9,429 bases of DNA from Candidatus Magasanikbacteria bacterium RIFOXYD12_FULL_33_17 (GTDB lineage: Bacteria > Patescibacteriota > Patescibacteriia > Magasanikbacterales > UBA922), in NCBI GenBank assembly GCA_001783255.1, contig MFRB01000017.1, forward strand, positions 1-9,429. The letters run 5' to 3'. Positions within the stretch are counted from its first letter, which is position 1; each line of letters begins with the position of its first letter. Below are positions 1 through 5,539 of this stretch, piece after piece. Position numbers and translations under genes: made by a program. Under the pieces are notes generated by a model, which was not told the DNA's origin, made no database searches, and saw nothing but the letters and a program-made list of their open reading frames with translations.

Positions 1-1
1 A

Positions 2-703
2 GATATTACTACGACTACTATTTATGTACCACCGTTTGCCGCCAAAGCTGCTATACTTGAAGCCATAGAAGCTGGTATTCCGCAGATAAATACTATTGTA
101 GAACGTGTTCCAATTCGCGACACAGCTTATTGTCTCGCGGCTGCTAAAGAAAAAAATATTCAGATTATTGGACCAAGTTCACTCGGGTATATTTCTCCAG
201 GTATTGGTCGTATCGGAGTAGTGGGTGGACCAAAAGCTCAGGCTGATGAAATATTTACACCTGGTAGTATTGGTATTATTTCTCGTTCAGGTGGAATGAC
301 CAACGAAGTCTCTTGGCAAGTGAGGAAAGCAGGTCTTGGACAAAGTACAGCCGTGCATGTTGGTGGAGATTTACTGATGGGAACGACTTATGCAGATTTG
401 CTAAAACTATTTGAAAAAGACGAGCAAACCAAAGCCGTGATAATTTTTGGTGAGCATGGCGGAAGTTATGAATTTGAAATAGTTGATTTGATAAAAAATA
501 AAGAATATACCAAACCACTTGCGATTTATATCGGTGGAAAATTTGCTAGCACTTTGCCGGAAGGTATGAATATTGGTCATGCTGGTGCGATAGTAGAGCG
601 TGGTAAGGGTGCTGAAGAAAAAGCTAAAGCACTGGCTGAAGTTGGTGTGATGATTGCGGACAGGTATGAAGATCTTGTGACTTTGATAAAACGCAGAGTA
701 TAA
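2..703 (+). CDS. Succinyl-CoA/citryl-CoA synthetase alpha-type subunit (ATP-citrate lyase-like), 5' partial
   Basis: The frame is open from the left edge, so the N-terminus with most of the CoA-binding Rossmann domain is missing; 233 residues remain. The visible part follows the succinyl-CoA synthetase alpha fold: VIYVP-like segment (IYVPPFAAKAA), IIGPSS, then the ligase domain with SRSGGMTNE, GQSTAVHVGGD, FEKDEQTKAVIIFGE and GHAGAIV. The His of GHAGAIV (codon 578-580) aligns with the phosphorylated catalytic histidine of the family. SRSGGMTNE is closer to the SGGMSNE of ATP-citrate lyase than to the SRSGTLTYE of E. coli SucD. With the citryl-CoA-lyase-type gene at 1298-2020 on the same strand, this suggests a citryl-CoA synthetase subunit (CcsB-like) that makes citryl-CoA from citrate, CoA and ATP in the cytoplasm. 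A plain succinyl-CoA ligase remains possible. The partner beta subunit would lie to the left of the window. Confidence 0.85.
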   Translation, partial: DITTTTIYVPPFAAKAAILEAIEAGIPQINTIVERVPIRDTAYCLAAAKEKNIQIIGPSSLGYISPGIGRIGVVGGPKAQADEIFTPGSIGIISRSGGMTNEVSWQVRKAGLGQSTAVHVGGDLLMGTTYADLLKLFEKDEQTKAVIIFGEHGGSYEFEIVDLIKNKEYTKPLAIYIGGKFASTLPEGMNIGHAGAIVERGKGAEEKAKALAEVGVMIADRYEDLVTLIKRRV

Positions 704-712
704 GGATTGTAA

Positions 713-735
713 CGCGGATTTACGCGGAGTTTTTT
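713..735 (+). terminator. Weak putative terminator after the synthetase gene
   Basis: Ten bases after the stop codon there are two copies of ACGCGGA (712-718 and 722-728), followed by T6 at 730-735. CGCG is self-complementary, so the copies can form a 4-bp GC stem with a 6-base loop before the T run. The stem is short, so termination is only suggested. Confidence 0.3.
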
Positions 736-740
736 GAAAA

Positions 741-782
741 TACGCTATAAAAAGCGAAGACCCCGGGCTTGTGGCTCGGGGT
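741..782 (-). terminator. Intrinsic terminator of the 813-1052 gene
   Basis: On the minus strand a 9-bp stem (782-774 with 768-760, one G-T pair, loop 773-769) of mostly G-C pairs is followed by TCTTCGCTTTTTATAGCG. It starts about 30 bases after the TGA stop of the small minus-strand gene and points the right way for it. On the plus strand no T run follows the stem, so it does not serve the synthetase gene. Confidence 0.7.
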
Positions 783-812
783 TCATGATGTATTTCTTGG
801 TTGTGTTTGGAA

Positions 813-1052
813 TCAGCTGATGAAGATCGTTGTCGTCATCTCGAACTTGACAACCTGGACCAATCCTTTGAGTGAGATCCTCGGGAGAGGTTCTCTGTTT
901 CTTTTGAGTACGATCGCCCCGATCTCGACGTCGTGGACTCTGTTCACGGCGATAATTGTGGGCTCGTCGTCTTTATAGTAGAGAAGAAGAATTGCTCCTT
1001 CTCCTGCACCGATCATGAGTTGTTTGATTCTTTCTACGTCTTCGATTTTCAT
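813..1052 (-). CDS. Small protein of unknown function (79 aa), atypical composition
   Basis: I do not recognise the family. The predicted 79-residue protein has a charged N-terminal helix-like stretch (MKIEDVERIKQLM), a hydrophobic strand (AILLLYY), KDDEPTIIAV and a second half rich in I, V and L. No transmembrane segment or signal peptide is evident. The start chosen is the ATG at 1052-1050, because GGAG at 1062-1059 lies 6 bases upstream of it. An adjacent in-frame ATG at 1055 and a TTG at 1064 are less well spaced. Evidence that it is real: a near-consensus promoter, a GC-rich intrinsic terminator, and an SD site. By eye its G+C is close to half, clearly higher than its neighbours, and codons such as ATC, CTC, GTC and ACG are common in it. 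It lies antisense between two plus-strand genes of what looks like one pathway, which suggests an insertion or acquisition. Its function is unknown. Confidence 0.6.
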   Translation of the reverse strand: MKIEDVERIKQLMIGAGEGAILLLYYKDDEPTIIAVNRVHDVEIGAIVLKRNREPLPRISLKGLVQVVKFEMTTTIFIS

Positions 1053-1088
1053 CATTTTCTCCAAATCTGTTGTAACTCACAGTAGTTT

Positions 1089-1104
1089 GTCACGTGCTTG
1101 TGAC
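1089..1104. promoter_or_regulatory. Inverted repeat downstream of the -10 box, possible operator
   Basis: GTCAC (1089-1093) and GTGAC (1100-1104) form a 5-bp dyad with a 6-base spacer. It sits just downstream of the minus-strand -10 box, about where transcription would begin. It could be an operator or a 5' hairpin. The dyad is short and the role is inferred. Confidence 0.3.
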
Positions 1105-1110
1105 CATTTA

Positions 1111-1139
1111 ATATAAACATATTTTGTTTAATTTGTCAA
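1111..1139 (-). promoter_or_regulatory. Sigma70-type promoter for the 813-1052 gene
   Basis: On the minus strand there is a perfect -35 TTGACA (1139-1134), a 17-base spacer and TTATAT (1116-1111), with TATATT one base further on. The predicted leader is roughly 50 bases. It is one of the best promoter matches in the window. Confidence 0.75.
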
Positions 1140-1199
1140 CGATAGAAATTGCAAAAAGTTTTCAAATAAGCTAAGATAATTGAGTAATTAAGATTAATA

Positions 1200-1227
1200 T
1201 TTAGAACACTTCAACAAAAATTATAAT
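1200..1227 (+). promoter_or_regulatory. Putative sigma70-type promoter for the citryl-CoA lyase gene
   Basis: TATAAT at 1222-1227 is a perfect -10. TTTAGA at 1200-1205 with a 16-base spacer is a weak -35 (4 of 6). Transcription would begin near 1234, giving a leader of about 60 bases that holds the paired dyads at 1243-1281. If real, the lyase gene is transcribed independently of the synthetase gene. Confidence 0.45.
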
Positions 1228-1242
1228 TTAATTAGTATGCTC

Positions 1243-1281
1243 AGGGTCTACAGATCCCTAAACGTCTTTCAGCGTTTTGGG
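1243..1281 (+). promoter_or_regulatory. Two overlapping dyads in the leader of the citryl-CoA lyase gene
   Basis: AGGGTCT (1243-1249) can pair with AGATCCCT (1252-1259) with one bulge. CCCTAAACG (1256-1264) can pair with CGTTTTGGG (1273-1281) with one mismatch. The two stems share CCCT at 1256-1259, so they exclude each other. The second ends 16 bases before the ATG at 1298. I do not recognise a named riboswitch; a leader structure is inferred. Confidence 0.35.
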
Positions 1282-1297
1282 ATTAATTAAAAAATAT

Positions 1298-2020
1298 ATG
1301 AAATTTCAAACCAAACTAACCAAAGTAGAAAAAGGAGAAGAAACAATTCGTGGTGAAAAATTAGAAAAATTGATGACAGAAAATACTTTTGCTCAAAATA
1401 TTTTTTTCTTGCTGACAGGACATAAGTCAGACGAGAAACAAACAAAAATGTTTGAAGCAATTTTGAGTTCAGTCATTGATCATGGTCCTGCAACGGCTTC
1501 TGCTCTGACTGCTCGTATTTCAGCTTCTGCCAAAAATCCTCTTCATGCTTCAGTGGCAGCAGGATTGCTTGGTCTTGGCGAGAGACATGGTGTAGTGATT
1601 TCACAGACTATGGAATTTTTTTATAATCATGAAGATGAAAAAGATTGGTTGGGTTTATTAAAGAAAATGAAAGAAAATAAACAATATATTTTGGGATATG
1701 GACACAAATTTTTTACTGACGCTGATCCACGCTCTGTAAAATTGTTTGAACTTGCCAAAGAAAATGATATTTTTGGACAACATTGTGAAATGGCGTTGGC
1801 AGTAGAAAAAAACTTGAATGAAATTTCATCAAAAAAATTACCACTCAATGCAGATGGTGCTATCGCCGCTATTCTTTGTGACATTGGTTTGGGAAGTAAT
1901 GTTGGTAATGGAATATTTATCATCGCTCGTGTGCCTGGGCTTGTTGCTCAAGTTTTAGAAGAAGTGGAGAATGATGTAGGAATACGAAGATTAGATGACA
2001 GTGAAGTTGAGTACATCTAG
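1298..2020 (+). CDS. Citryl-CoA lyase / citrate-synthase-fold protein (C-terminal module of ATP-citrate lyase)
   Basis: This 240-residue protein matches the citrate-synthase-like domain at the C-terminus of ATP-citrate lyase, and its length fits the free-standing citryl-CoA lyase (Ccl, about 260 aa). It would cleave citryl-CoA to acetyl-CoA and oxaloacetate. The active-site residues seen in the family are present: His62 in VIDHGPA, His136 in GYGHKFF and Asp186 in LNADGAI. The C-terminal NGIFIIARVPGLVAQVLEE matches the family's NGIFVLGRSMGFIGHYLDQ-type motif. It is far shorter than a full citrate synthase. The ATG at 1298 is preferred over an in-frame TTG at 1277, which falls inside a leader dyad. 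No SD is visible, but A6 lies just before the ATG. The synthetase subunit upstream on the same strand supports a citrate-cleavage pair. One oddity is Lys after the second His, where Arg is usual (GHR). Confidence 0.85.
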   Translation: MKFQTKLTKVEKGEETIRGEKLEKLMTENTFAQNIFFLLTGHKSDEKQTKMFEAILSSVIDHGPATASALTARISASAKNPLHASVAAGLLGLGERHGVVISQTMEFFYNHEDEKDWLGLLKKMKENKQYILGYGHKFFTDADPRSVKLFELAKENDIFGQHCEMALAVEKNLNEISSKKLPLNADGAIAAILCDIGLGSNVGNGIFIIARVPGLVAQVLEEVENDVGIRRLDDSEVEYI

Positions 2021-2040
2021 AAATTACCAATTTTAAATTT

Positions 2041-2114
2041 ACAAATTCCAAATAATAAACAAATAACAAATTACAGGTTTGTTTATTATGTATTGTAATT
2101 TATTTGGAATTTGT
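2041..2114. repeat. AT-rich nested and interleaved palindrome between two genes
   Basis: The outer arms, ACAAATTCCAAATAA (2041-2055) and TTATTTGGAATTTGT (2100-2114), are perfect 15-base inverted repeats. Inside, TAATAAACAAA (2053-2063) pairs with TTTGTTTATTA (2078-2088), and AAATTACA (2068-2075) pairs with TGTAATTT (2094-2101). The two inner pairs interleave, so they form either a pseudoknot or alternative hairpins. It fills most of the 121-base gap between the lyase and EndoQ-like genes. It may act as a terminator, a dispersed repeat, or both. Confidence 0.6.
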
Positions 2115-2141
2115 GTATTTAGTATTGTTTATTAAAAAACT

Positions 2142-3377
2142 ATGCGTCAAATCCTCGACCTTCACATCCACTCCAAATACTCTCGTGCTTGCTCGAAGGA
2201 TTTAGAATTGCCAAAAATTGCAAAAGTTTGTGAAACTAAAGGAATAGATATTATCTCTACTTCAGATTTTACGCACCCAAAATGGTTTCAACATATGAAA
2301 AATTGCTTGGTAGAAGATACTGCAGGAATTTATAAGCTAAAAGATAATTCTAGTAAAACAAAATTTATAATTGGGACAGAAGTAGCTTCTATAAAAAAAC
2401 ACAAAGGTAAAACTCGTCGCATTCATTTACTTATTTTTGCGCCAAGTATTGAAGTGGCTGAAAAATTTAATAATAAATTGAATAAAATGGGATTCAATTT
2501 GAAATCAGACGGTCGACCAATACTTGGGATTACTTCCAAAGAAATTTTGGAGATAATGCTTGCGACTGATAAACGTATGATGATGATTCCAGCTCATGCT
2601 TGGACACCTTGGTTTGGTATTTTTGGATCGAAAGGTGGTTATGAAAAATTGGAAGATGCTTTTGAAGAATTGACTCCTCATGTGCGGGCCGTGGAGACTG
2701 GTCTATCAAGCGATCCTATCATGAACTGGAGAGTGTCAAGTTTGGATAATATCACGCTCATATCCAATTCTGACGCGCACAGCAATGCTAAACTAGGTAG
2801 AGAAGCAAATGTTTTTGATTTCAAATCAGAAAAAGATATTACTTATGATGAAATAAAAAGAATTATTGATACAGGCGACAGAAAAAAATTTATTTCAACG
2901 ATAGAATTTTTTCCAGAAGAAGGAAAGTATCATTATGATGGACATGCTTTGTGTAATTTTTCTTGTTCACCCGAAGAAACAAAGAAATATAAAGGTTTGT
3001 GTCCGAAATGTCATAAAAAATTAGTTATTGGTGTTGAAAGCAGAGTTTATGAATTGGCTGATAGAAATTTAAAACAAGCTAAAGAGGCTGGAAAAAATAA
3101 AATACCTTACAAAAGTATTGTACCTTTGGTAGAAATTTTGGCAGATGTCTTCGTTTGTGGTGTGAATACAAAAAAAGTTAATGATGTTTACGAAAAATTA
3201 TTACAGAATTTTCATAATGAATTTTTTATTTTACTTGAAGCTGACCTTTCGCAGATTGCGAAAGTAACTAGCAAAGATATTGCTGAAGCAATTTCACGTG
3301 TTCGTAGTGGAAATATTTTTGTGAAGCCTGGATACGATGGTGTTTTTGGTGTAGTGAAAGTTTTTCAGGATAAATAG
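2142..3377 (+). CDS. Endonuclease Q-like PHP-domain nuclease with zinc finger (COG1379)
   Basis: This 411-residue protein matches the PHP phosphoesterase plus zinc-ribbon family that includes archaeal and Bacillus endonuclease Q. EndoQ nicks DNA 5' of deaminated bases (uracil, hypoxanthine) and abasic sites. PHP metal ligands are visible: DLHIHSKYS (His8, His10), SDFTHP (Asp42, His45), GTE (Glu80), RRIH (His95), AHAW (His152) and NSDAH (Asp211, His213). A family signature ETGLSSDP..NWR follows at 185-197. A four-cysteine site (Cys271, 275, 287, 290) is the zinc finger. A helical C-terminal domain (about 322-411) ends in PGYDGVFGVVKVF, as in the family. The length is normal. There is no SD, but A6 at 2134-2139 precedes the ATG. 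It is a cytoplasmic DNA repair enzyme by inference and converges with the histone-like gene. Confidence 0.88.
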   Translation: MRQILDLHIHSKYSRACSKDLELPKIAKVCETKGIDIISTSDFTHPKWFQHMKNCLVEDTAGIYKLKDNSSKTKFIIGTEVASIKKHKGKTRRIHLLIFAPSIEVAEKFNNKLNKMGFNLKSDGRPILGITSKEILEIMLATDKRMMMIPAHAWTPWFGIFGSKGGYEKLEDAFEELTPHVRAVETGLSSDPIMNWRVSSLDNITLISNSDAHSNAKLGREANVFDFKSEKDITYDEIKRIIDTGDRKKFISTIEFFPEEGKYHYDGHALCNFSCSPEETKKYKGLCPKCHKKLVIGVESRVYELADRNLKQAKEAGKNKIPYKSIVPLVEILADVFVCGVNTKKVNDVYEKLLQNFHNEFFILLEADLSQIAKVTSKDIAEAISRVRSGNIFVKPGYDGVFGVVKVFQDK

Positions 3378-3400
3378 TAGAGTGATCTAAATTTAAATAC

Positions 3401-3432
3401 AAAAAAATACTCCCTTACGAGAGTATTTTTTT
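3401..3432. terminator. Bidirectional intrinsic terminator
   Basis: AAAAAAATACTC (3401-3412) and GAGTATTTTTTT (3421-3432) form a perfect 12-bp stem with an 8-base loop. The arm ends supply a T run in both directions. It lies 23 bases after the stop of the EndoQ-like gene and 14 bases past the stop of the convergent lysine-rich gene, so it can serve both. Confidence 0.85.
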
Positions 3433-3446
3433 GTGTAAGAAAAATA

Positions 3447-3620
3447 TTATTTTTTCTTAGCAGCTTTACGTTTAGCTGGTTTCTTAGCAACTTTTTTCTT
3501 AGCTACTTTTTTAACCGCTTTTTTAGCAACTTTTTTCTTAGTAGCTGGTTTCTTTTTAGCAACTACTTTTTTCTTAGCTACTGGTTTACGTTTAGCTGGT
3601 GATTTCTTTTTTGCTGGCAT
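3447..3620 (-). CDS. Lysine/alanine-rich histone H1-like protein (57 aa)
   Basis: The product is 57 residues made almost wholly of lysine, alanine, valine, proline and arginine in PAKKK/VAKKK/KKVAKK repeats. It resembles the C-terminal tail of histone H1 and bacterial H1-like proteins (AlgP, Hc1 type). Such proteins bind DNA or RNA non-specifically and may compact the nucleoid; that role is inferred from composition alone. The ATG at 3620 is chosen because a full AGGAGGTGA lies 5 bases upstream. An in-frame GTG at 3629 is part of that SD and is unlikely to be the start. The coding DNA is itself repetitive. There is no domain, signal or membrane segment. The strong SD suggests high expression. 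An alternative is a lysine-rich basic ribosome-associated protein. Confidence 0.75.
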   Translation of the reverse strand: MPAKKKSPAKRKPVAKKKVVAKKKPATKKKVAKKAVKKVAKKKVAKKPAKRKAAKKK

Positions 3621-3625
3621 AAATT

Positions 3626-3634
3626 TCACCTCCT
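3626..3634 (-). promoter_or_regulatory. Full-consensus Shine-Dalgarno site
   Basis: AGGAGGTGA on the minus strand is fully complementary to the usual 16S rRNA 3' end. It ends 5 bases before the ATG at 3620 and so fixes that start. Most other genes here lack a recognisable SD. Confidence 0.85.
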
Positions 3635-3988
3635 CGCATTGTTAAGTTAATTGACATTCATTTTGACGTGACCATGGTACACACCAAATAAAAATTTATG
3701 AATGTCTTTGAAGATTTTACATGACAAGCATCGATGTAAAATTTTTTTTATATTTTTTTATTAAAAAAATATTACGACCTTTCTTGCTATTAGTATAATT
3801 TGTTTTTGGATTTTTTGAAATAGATTTTTGTAAAAAACTGTGTATAACTTTTTTATTTTTTATTTTGAATATTTTTTTTAATAAATAAAAAATTATTTTT
3901 TCTAAGAAATTTCTATGTAACATATATCATGTAACATATAACAAAGTTTTATTTACAAATTATTTTATATAAAATAATTTTTAATTAA
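3634..3988. other. AT-rich intergenic stretch, no supported gene
   Basis: About 355 bases upstream of the lysine-rich gene and beyond the terminator of the DUF389 gene. It holds the leader dyads at 3653-3706 and a 9-bp hairpin (3714-3722 with 3734-3742) followed by T8 pointing to the plus strand. The rest is long A and T runs. A 68-codon frame on the minus strand (3717-3923) is low-complexity Lys/Ile/Asn/Phe and is not supported. I could not place a clear promoter for the lysine-rich gene. Confidence 0.5.
3653..3706 (-). promoter_or_regulatory. Dyads in the upstream region of the lysine-rich gene
   Basis: GACATTCAT (3653-3661) and ATGAATGTC (3698-3706) are perfect 9-base inverted repeats. 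Between them lies the 8-base palindrome ACCATGGT with partly symmetrical flanks. They lie 33-86 bases upstream of the ATG, so this could be an mRNA leader hairpin or a protein-binding site. The function is not shown. Confidence 0.35.
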
Positions 3989-4019
3989 AAAACACGTAAC
4001 GATTTTTGTTACGTGTTTT
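3989..4019 (-). terminator. Intrinsic terminator of the HD/DUF389 unit
   Basis: AAAACACGTAAC (3989-4000) and GTTACGTGTTTT (4008-4019) form a perfect 12-bp stem with a 7-base loop. On the minus strand it is followed by a T-rich stretch. It starts 17 bases after the TAG stop of the DUF389 gene. Confidence 0.8.
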
Positions 4020-4036
4020 GTGTTATATGTTTTATG

Positions 4037-4687
4037 CTAAAGTTTACTTTCTTTTTCTTTACCAAAACCTAAGATAATAAACATGAGAATACTACCAAGA
4101 CAAATACCTAAGAAATTTATTAAGAATAAAATTGAACTAGAAGTAATCATTTTTATATCCATCTTAGCCAGAGAAAGACCTACAACTGCTAGTGGTGGTA
4201 CAATCGCTGCAGAAATGGCAATACCAACTATTCTTTCGGATAAAGTAGGACGAACATAAGCATAACTTCCAATTAGTCCACTTAATACCGCTACAATAAA
4301 ATATAAAACATCTGGTTTGGTACGACTAAGAATTTCTGTAGTATTATCAAATGTTCCAATAAAGGCTAAGTTTGTAATATAACCAATAATAAAAGAAATA
4401 ACTACAGCTACGAAAATACCCAAAATTATAGAACCAATTGTTTCAAAAGTTTCTTTTATTCGTAAAAGAATTAAACTAATAGATAAACCAAAGAAAGGTG
4501 TAATGAGAGGTGCTACAACCATACCACCAATTATAATAGAAGAGTTGTCTAATATTAGTCCAAAAGAAATAATTGCTGAAGCAAAAGCTGTGAGTAAAAA
4601 AAAGTCGAGGTTTGGTCGACTATACATTTCTAAATGTTTCAAAGTTTTGTTTTTTAATCTTTCAGTTGAAGAAAACATTTTTAACAT
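4037..4687 (-). CDS. DUF389 family integral membrane protein
   Basis: This 216-residue hydrophobic protein has the DUF389 signature LDNSSIIIGGMVVAPLITPFFGL (47-69 region; short form SSIIIGGMVVAPL). The second conserved block is VRPTLSERIVGIAISAAIVPP (145-165 region). About six membrane segments can be drawn, near 28-46, 51-75, 84-107, 127-145, 153-173 and 182-207. The tail is short and charged (GKEKESKL). DUF389 proteins are membrane proteins of unknown biochemical role, and I cannot add a substrate. The ATG at 4687 is taken as the start; a second ATG at 4678 (Met4) is possible. No SD is visible. It lies 25 bases after the HD-domain gene on the same strand and is probably cotranscribed with it. 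Confidence 0.85.
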   Translation of the reverse strand: MLKMFSSTERLKNKTLKHLEMYSRPNLDFFLLTAFASAIISFGLILDNSSIIIGGMVVAPLITPFFGLSISLILLRIKETFETIGSIILGIFVAVVISFIIGYITNLAFIGTFDNTTEILSRTKPDVLYFIVAVLSGLIGSYAYVRPTLSERIVGIAISAAIVPPLAVVGLSLAKMDIKMITSSSILFLINFLGICLGSILMFIILGFGKEKESKL

Positions 4688-4712
4688 ATTGTATTTTTAT
4701 TTATGATTCATT

Positions 4713-5453
4713 TTAATTTGATGTAGCGTAGCTAATGCTGTTCATCTCGATAACGTTGTTTAATCTATTTTCAAGTTGGAACATAGTTTTTTCCAACCAT
4801 TCTTTTCCAAAATTTTCAACATGCCACAAATATATTTCTGTTTGTGAAAGCCAAGCAATAAAATTTTTGATAGTCTCTTCAATATATACTCTGGCTTCAA
4901 TAGTTTTCATTTCCAAAATATTGGTATGAAGATTGAACCAGATCAATGTGCGGAATTTTCGTAAATTGGCTTTGGACATCTGAGCTAAGTGTCCAGCTTC
5001 ATAAAAACGTTGGATATTTAGGACATCCATCATGTCGGCGTCTTTTAGTAGATTCAAAAGTATTTTGGTTCTTTTGTCAGCAAAAATTTTTGTCATAAAT
5101 TTGCCTGTCATCATACCACTACACATGAGTATAAAAAAAGTTTTAATCATGACACTACTTACTACACGATAGCGAATAGCATAGAAAAGTAAGGCAAAGG
5201 CTGATAAGTTGTCATCAAAAAATGCCATCCAAATCATAGAAGGTCTATTTGACAGTGCTCTGCTAGCATCATGCCACCAGGCAGCTAGTTCTAGTGCGTC
5301 TCTTTCTTTTTGACTTAGTTTGATATTTTGTGAAATTTTTTTTGTGTTTTCGACTACTCTTTCTACGTGACGCAAATCATGAAGAGGATCAAAAGAATGG
5401 CTCATTTGTTTTTGAGCTTCGGCTATAAGTGGTTTGATACTGTTTGTGAACAT
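4713..5453 (-). CDS. HD-domain metal-dependent hydrolase
   Basis: This 246-residue protein carries the HD phosphohydrolase pattern: HDLRHVERV (His25/His29), then WWHDAS (His61-Asp62), then LLKDADMMD (Asp138/Asp140). These give the H...HD...D metal ligands typical of nucleotide phosphohydrolases and related enzymes. The substrate cannot be told from the sequence. Between the HD and DAD motifs, residues about 72-118 are unusually hydrophobic and aromatic (MIWMAFFDD, FALLFYAIRY, FFILMCSGMM). This could be packed helices or a membrane contact. The pairing with the downstream DUF389 membrane gene supports the second reading only weakly. The ATG at 5453 has no SD but follows an A-rich leader. An extended -10 promoter lies about 50 bases upstream. 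Confidence 0.8.
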   Translation of the reverse strand: MFTNSIKPLIAEAQKQMSHSFDPLHDLRHVERVVENTKKISQNIKLSQKERDALELAAWWHDASRALSNRPSMIWMAFFDDNLSAFALLFYAIRYRVVSSVMIKTFFILMCSGMMTGKFMTKIFADKRTKILLNLLKDADMMDVLNIQRFYEAGHLAQMSKANLRKFRTLIWFNLHTNILEMKTIEARVYIEETIKNFIAWLSQTEIYLWHVENFGKEWLEKTMFQLENRLNNVIEMNSISYATSN

Positions 5454-5468
5454 AAATATTTTTTGTAG

Positions 5469-5514
5469 ATGTTATAAATGTTGGATCATTAATACAATGT
5501 TTATATTATAACAT
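5469..5514 (-). promoter_or_regulatory. Extended -10 promoter flanked by a 9-bp inverted repeat
   Basis: On the minus strand TGTTATAAT (5513-5505) is an extended -10 match; a -35 (TACAAA, 17-base spacer) is poor. ATGTTATAA (5469-5477) and TTATAACAT (5506-5514) are perfect inverted repeats. One arm covers the -10 box and the other lies in the leader, so a repressor site or a leader hairpin is plausible. It would drive the HD/DUF389 pair. Confidence 0.5.
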
Positions 5515-5539
5515 TTTTGAAGATGTTTTTGTAGATCAA

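Noticed and set aside
1277..1297. TTG start adding seven residues to the citryl-CoA lyase
   Set aside because: The TTG lies inside a leader dyad, and the ATG at 1298 has the same A6 context as other genes here and fits the family's N-terminus.
3714..3749. Hairpin ATTTTACAT/ATGTAAAAT followed by T8, as a plus-strand terminator of a small RNA
   Set aside because: I find no plus-strand gene or convincing promoter feeding it. TTGACA at 3651 has no good -10 at the right distance.
3717..3923. A 68-codon frame on the minus strand
   Set aside because: It is almost all Lys, Ile, Asn, Phe and Leu encoded by A/T runs, has no SD or promoter, and ends in a hairpin. It is best explained by AT-rich noncoding DNA.
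4503..4929. Plus-strand frames opposite the DUF389 and HD genes
   Set aside because: They are antisense to well-supported genes, with no start signals and no family resemblance.
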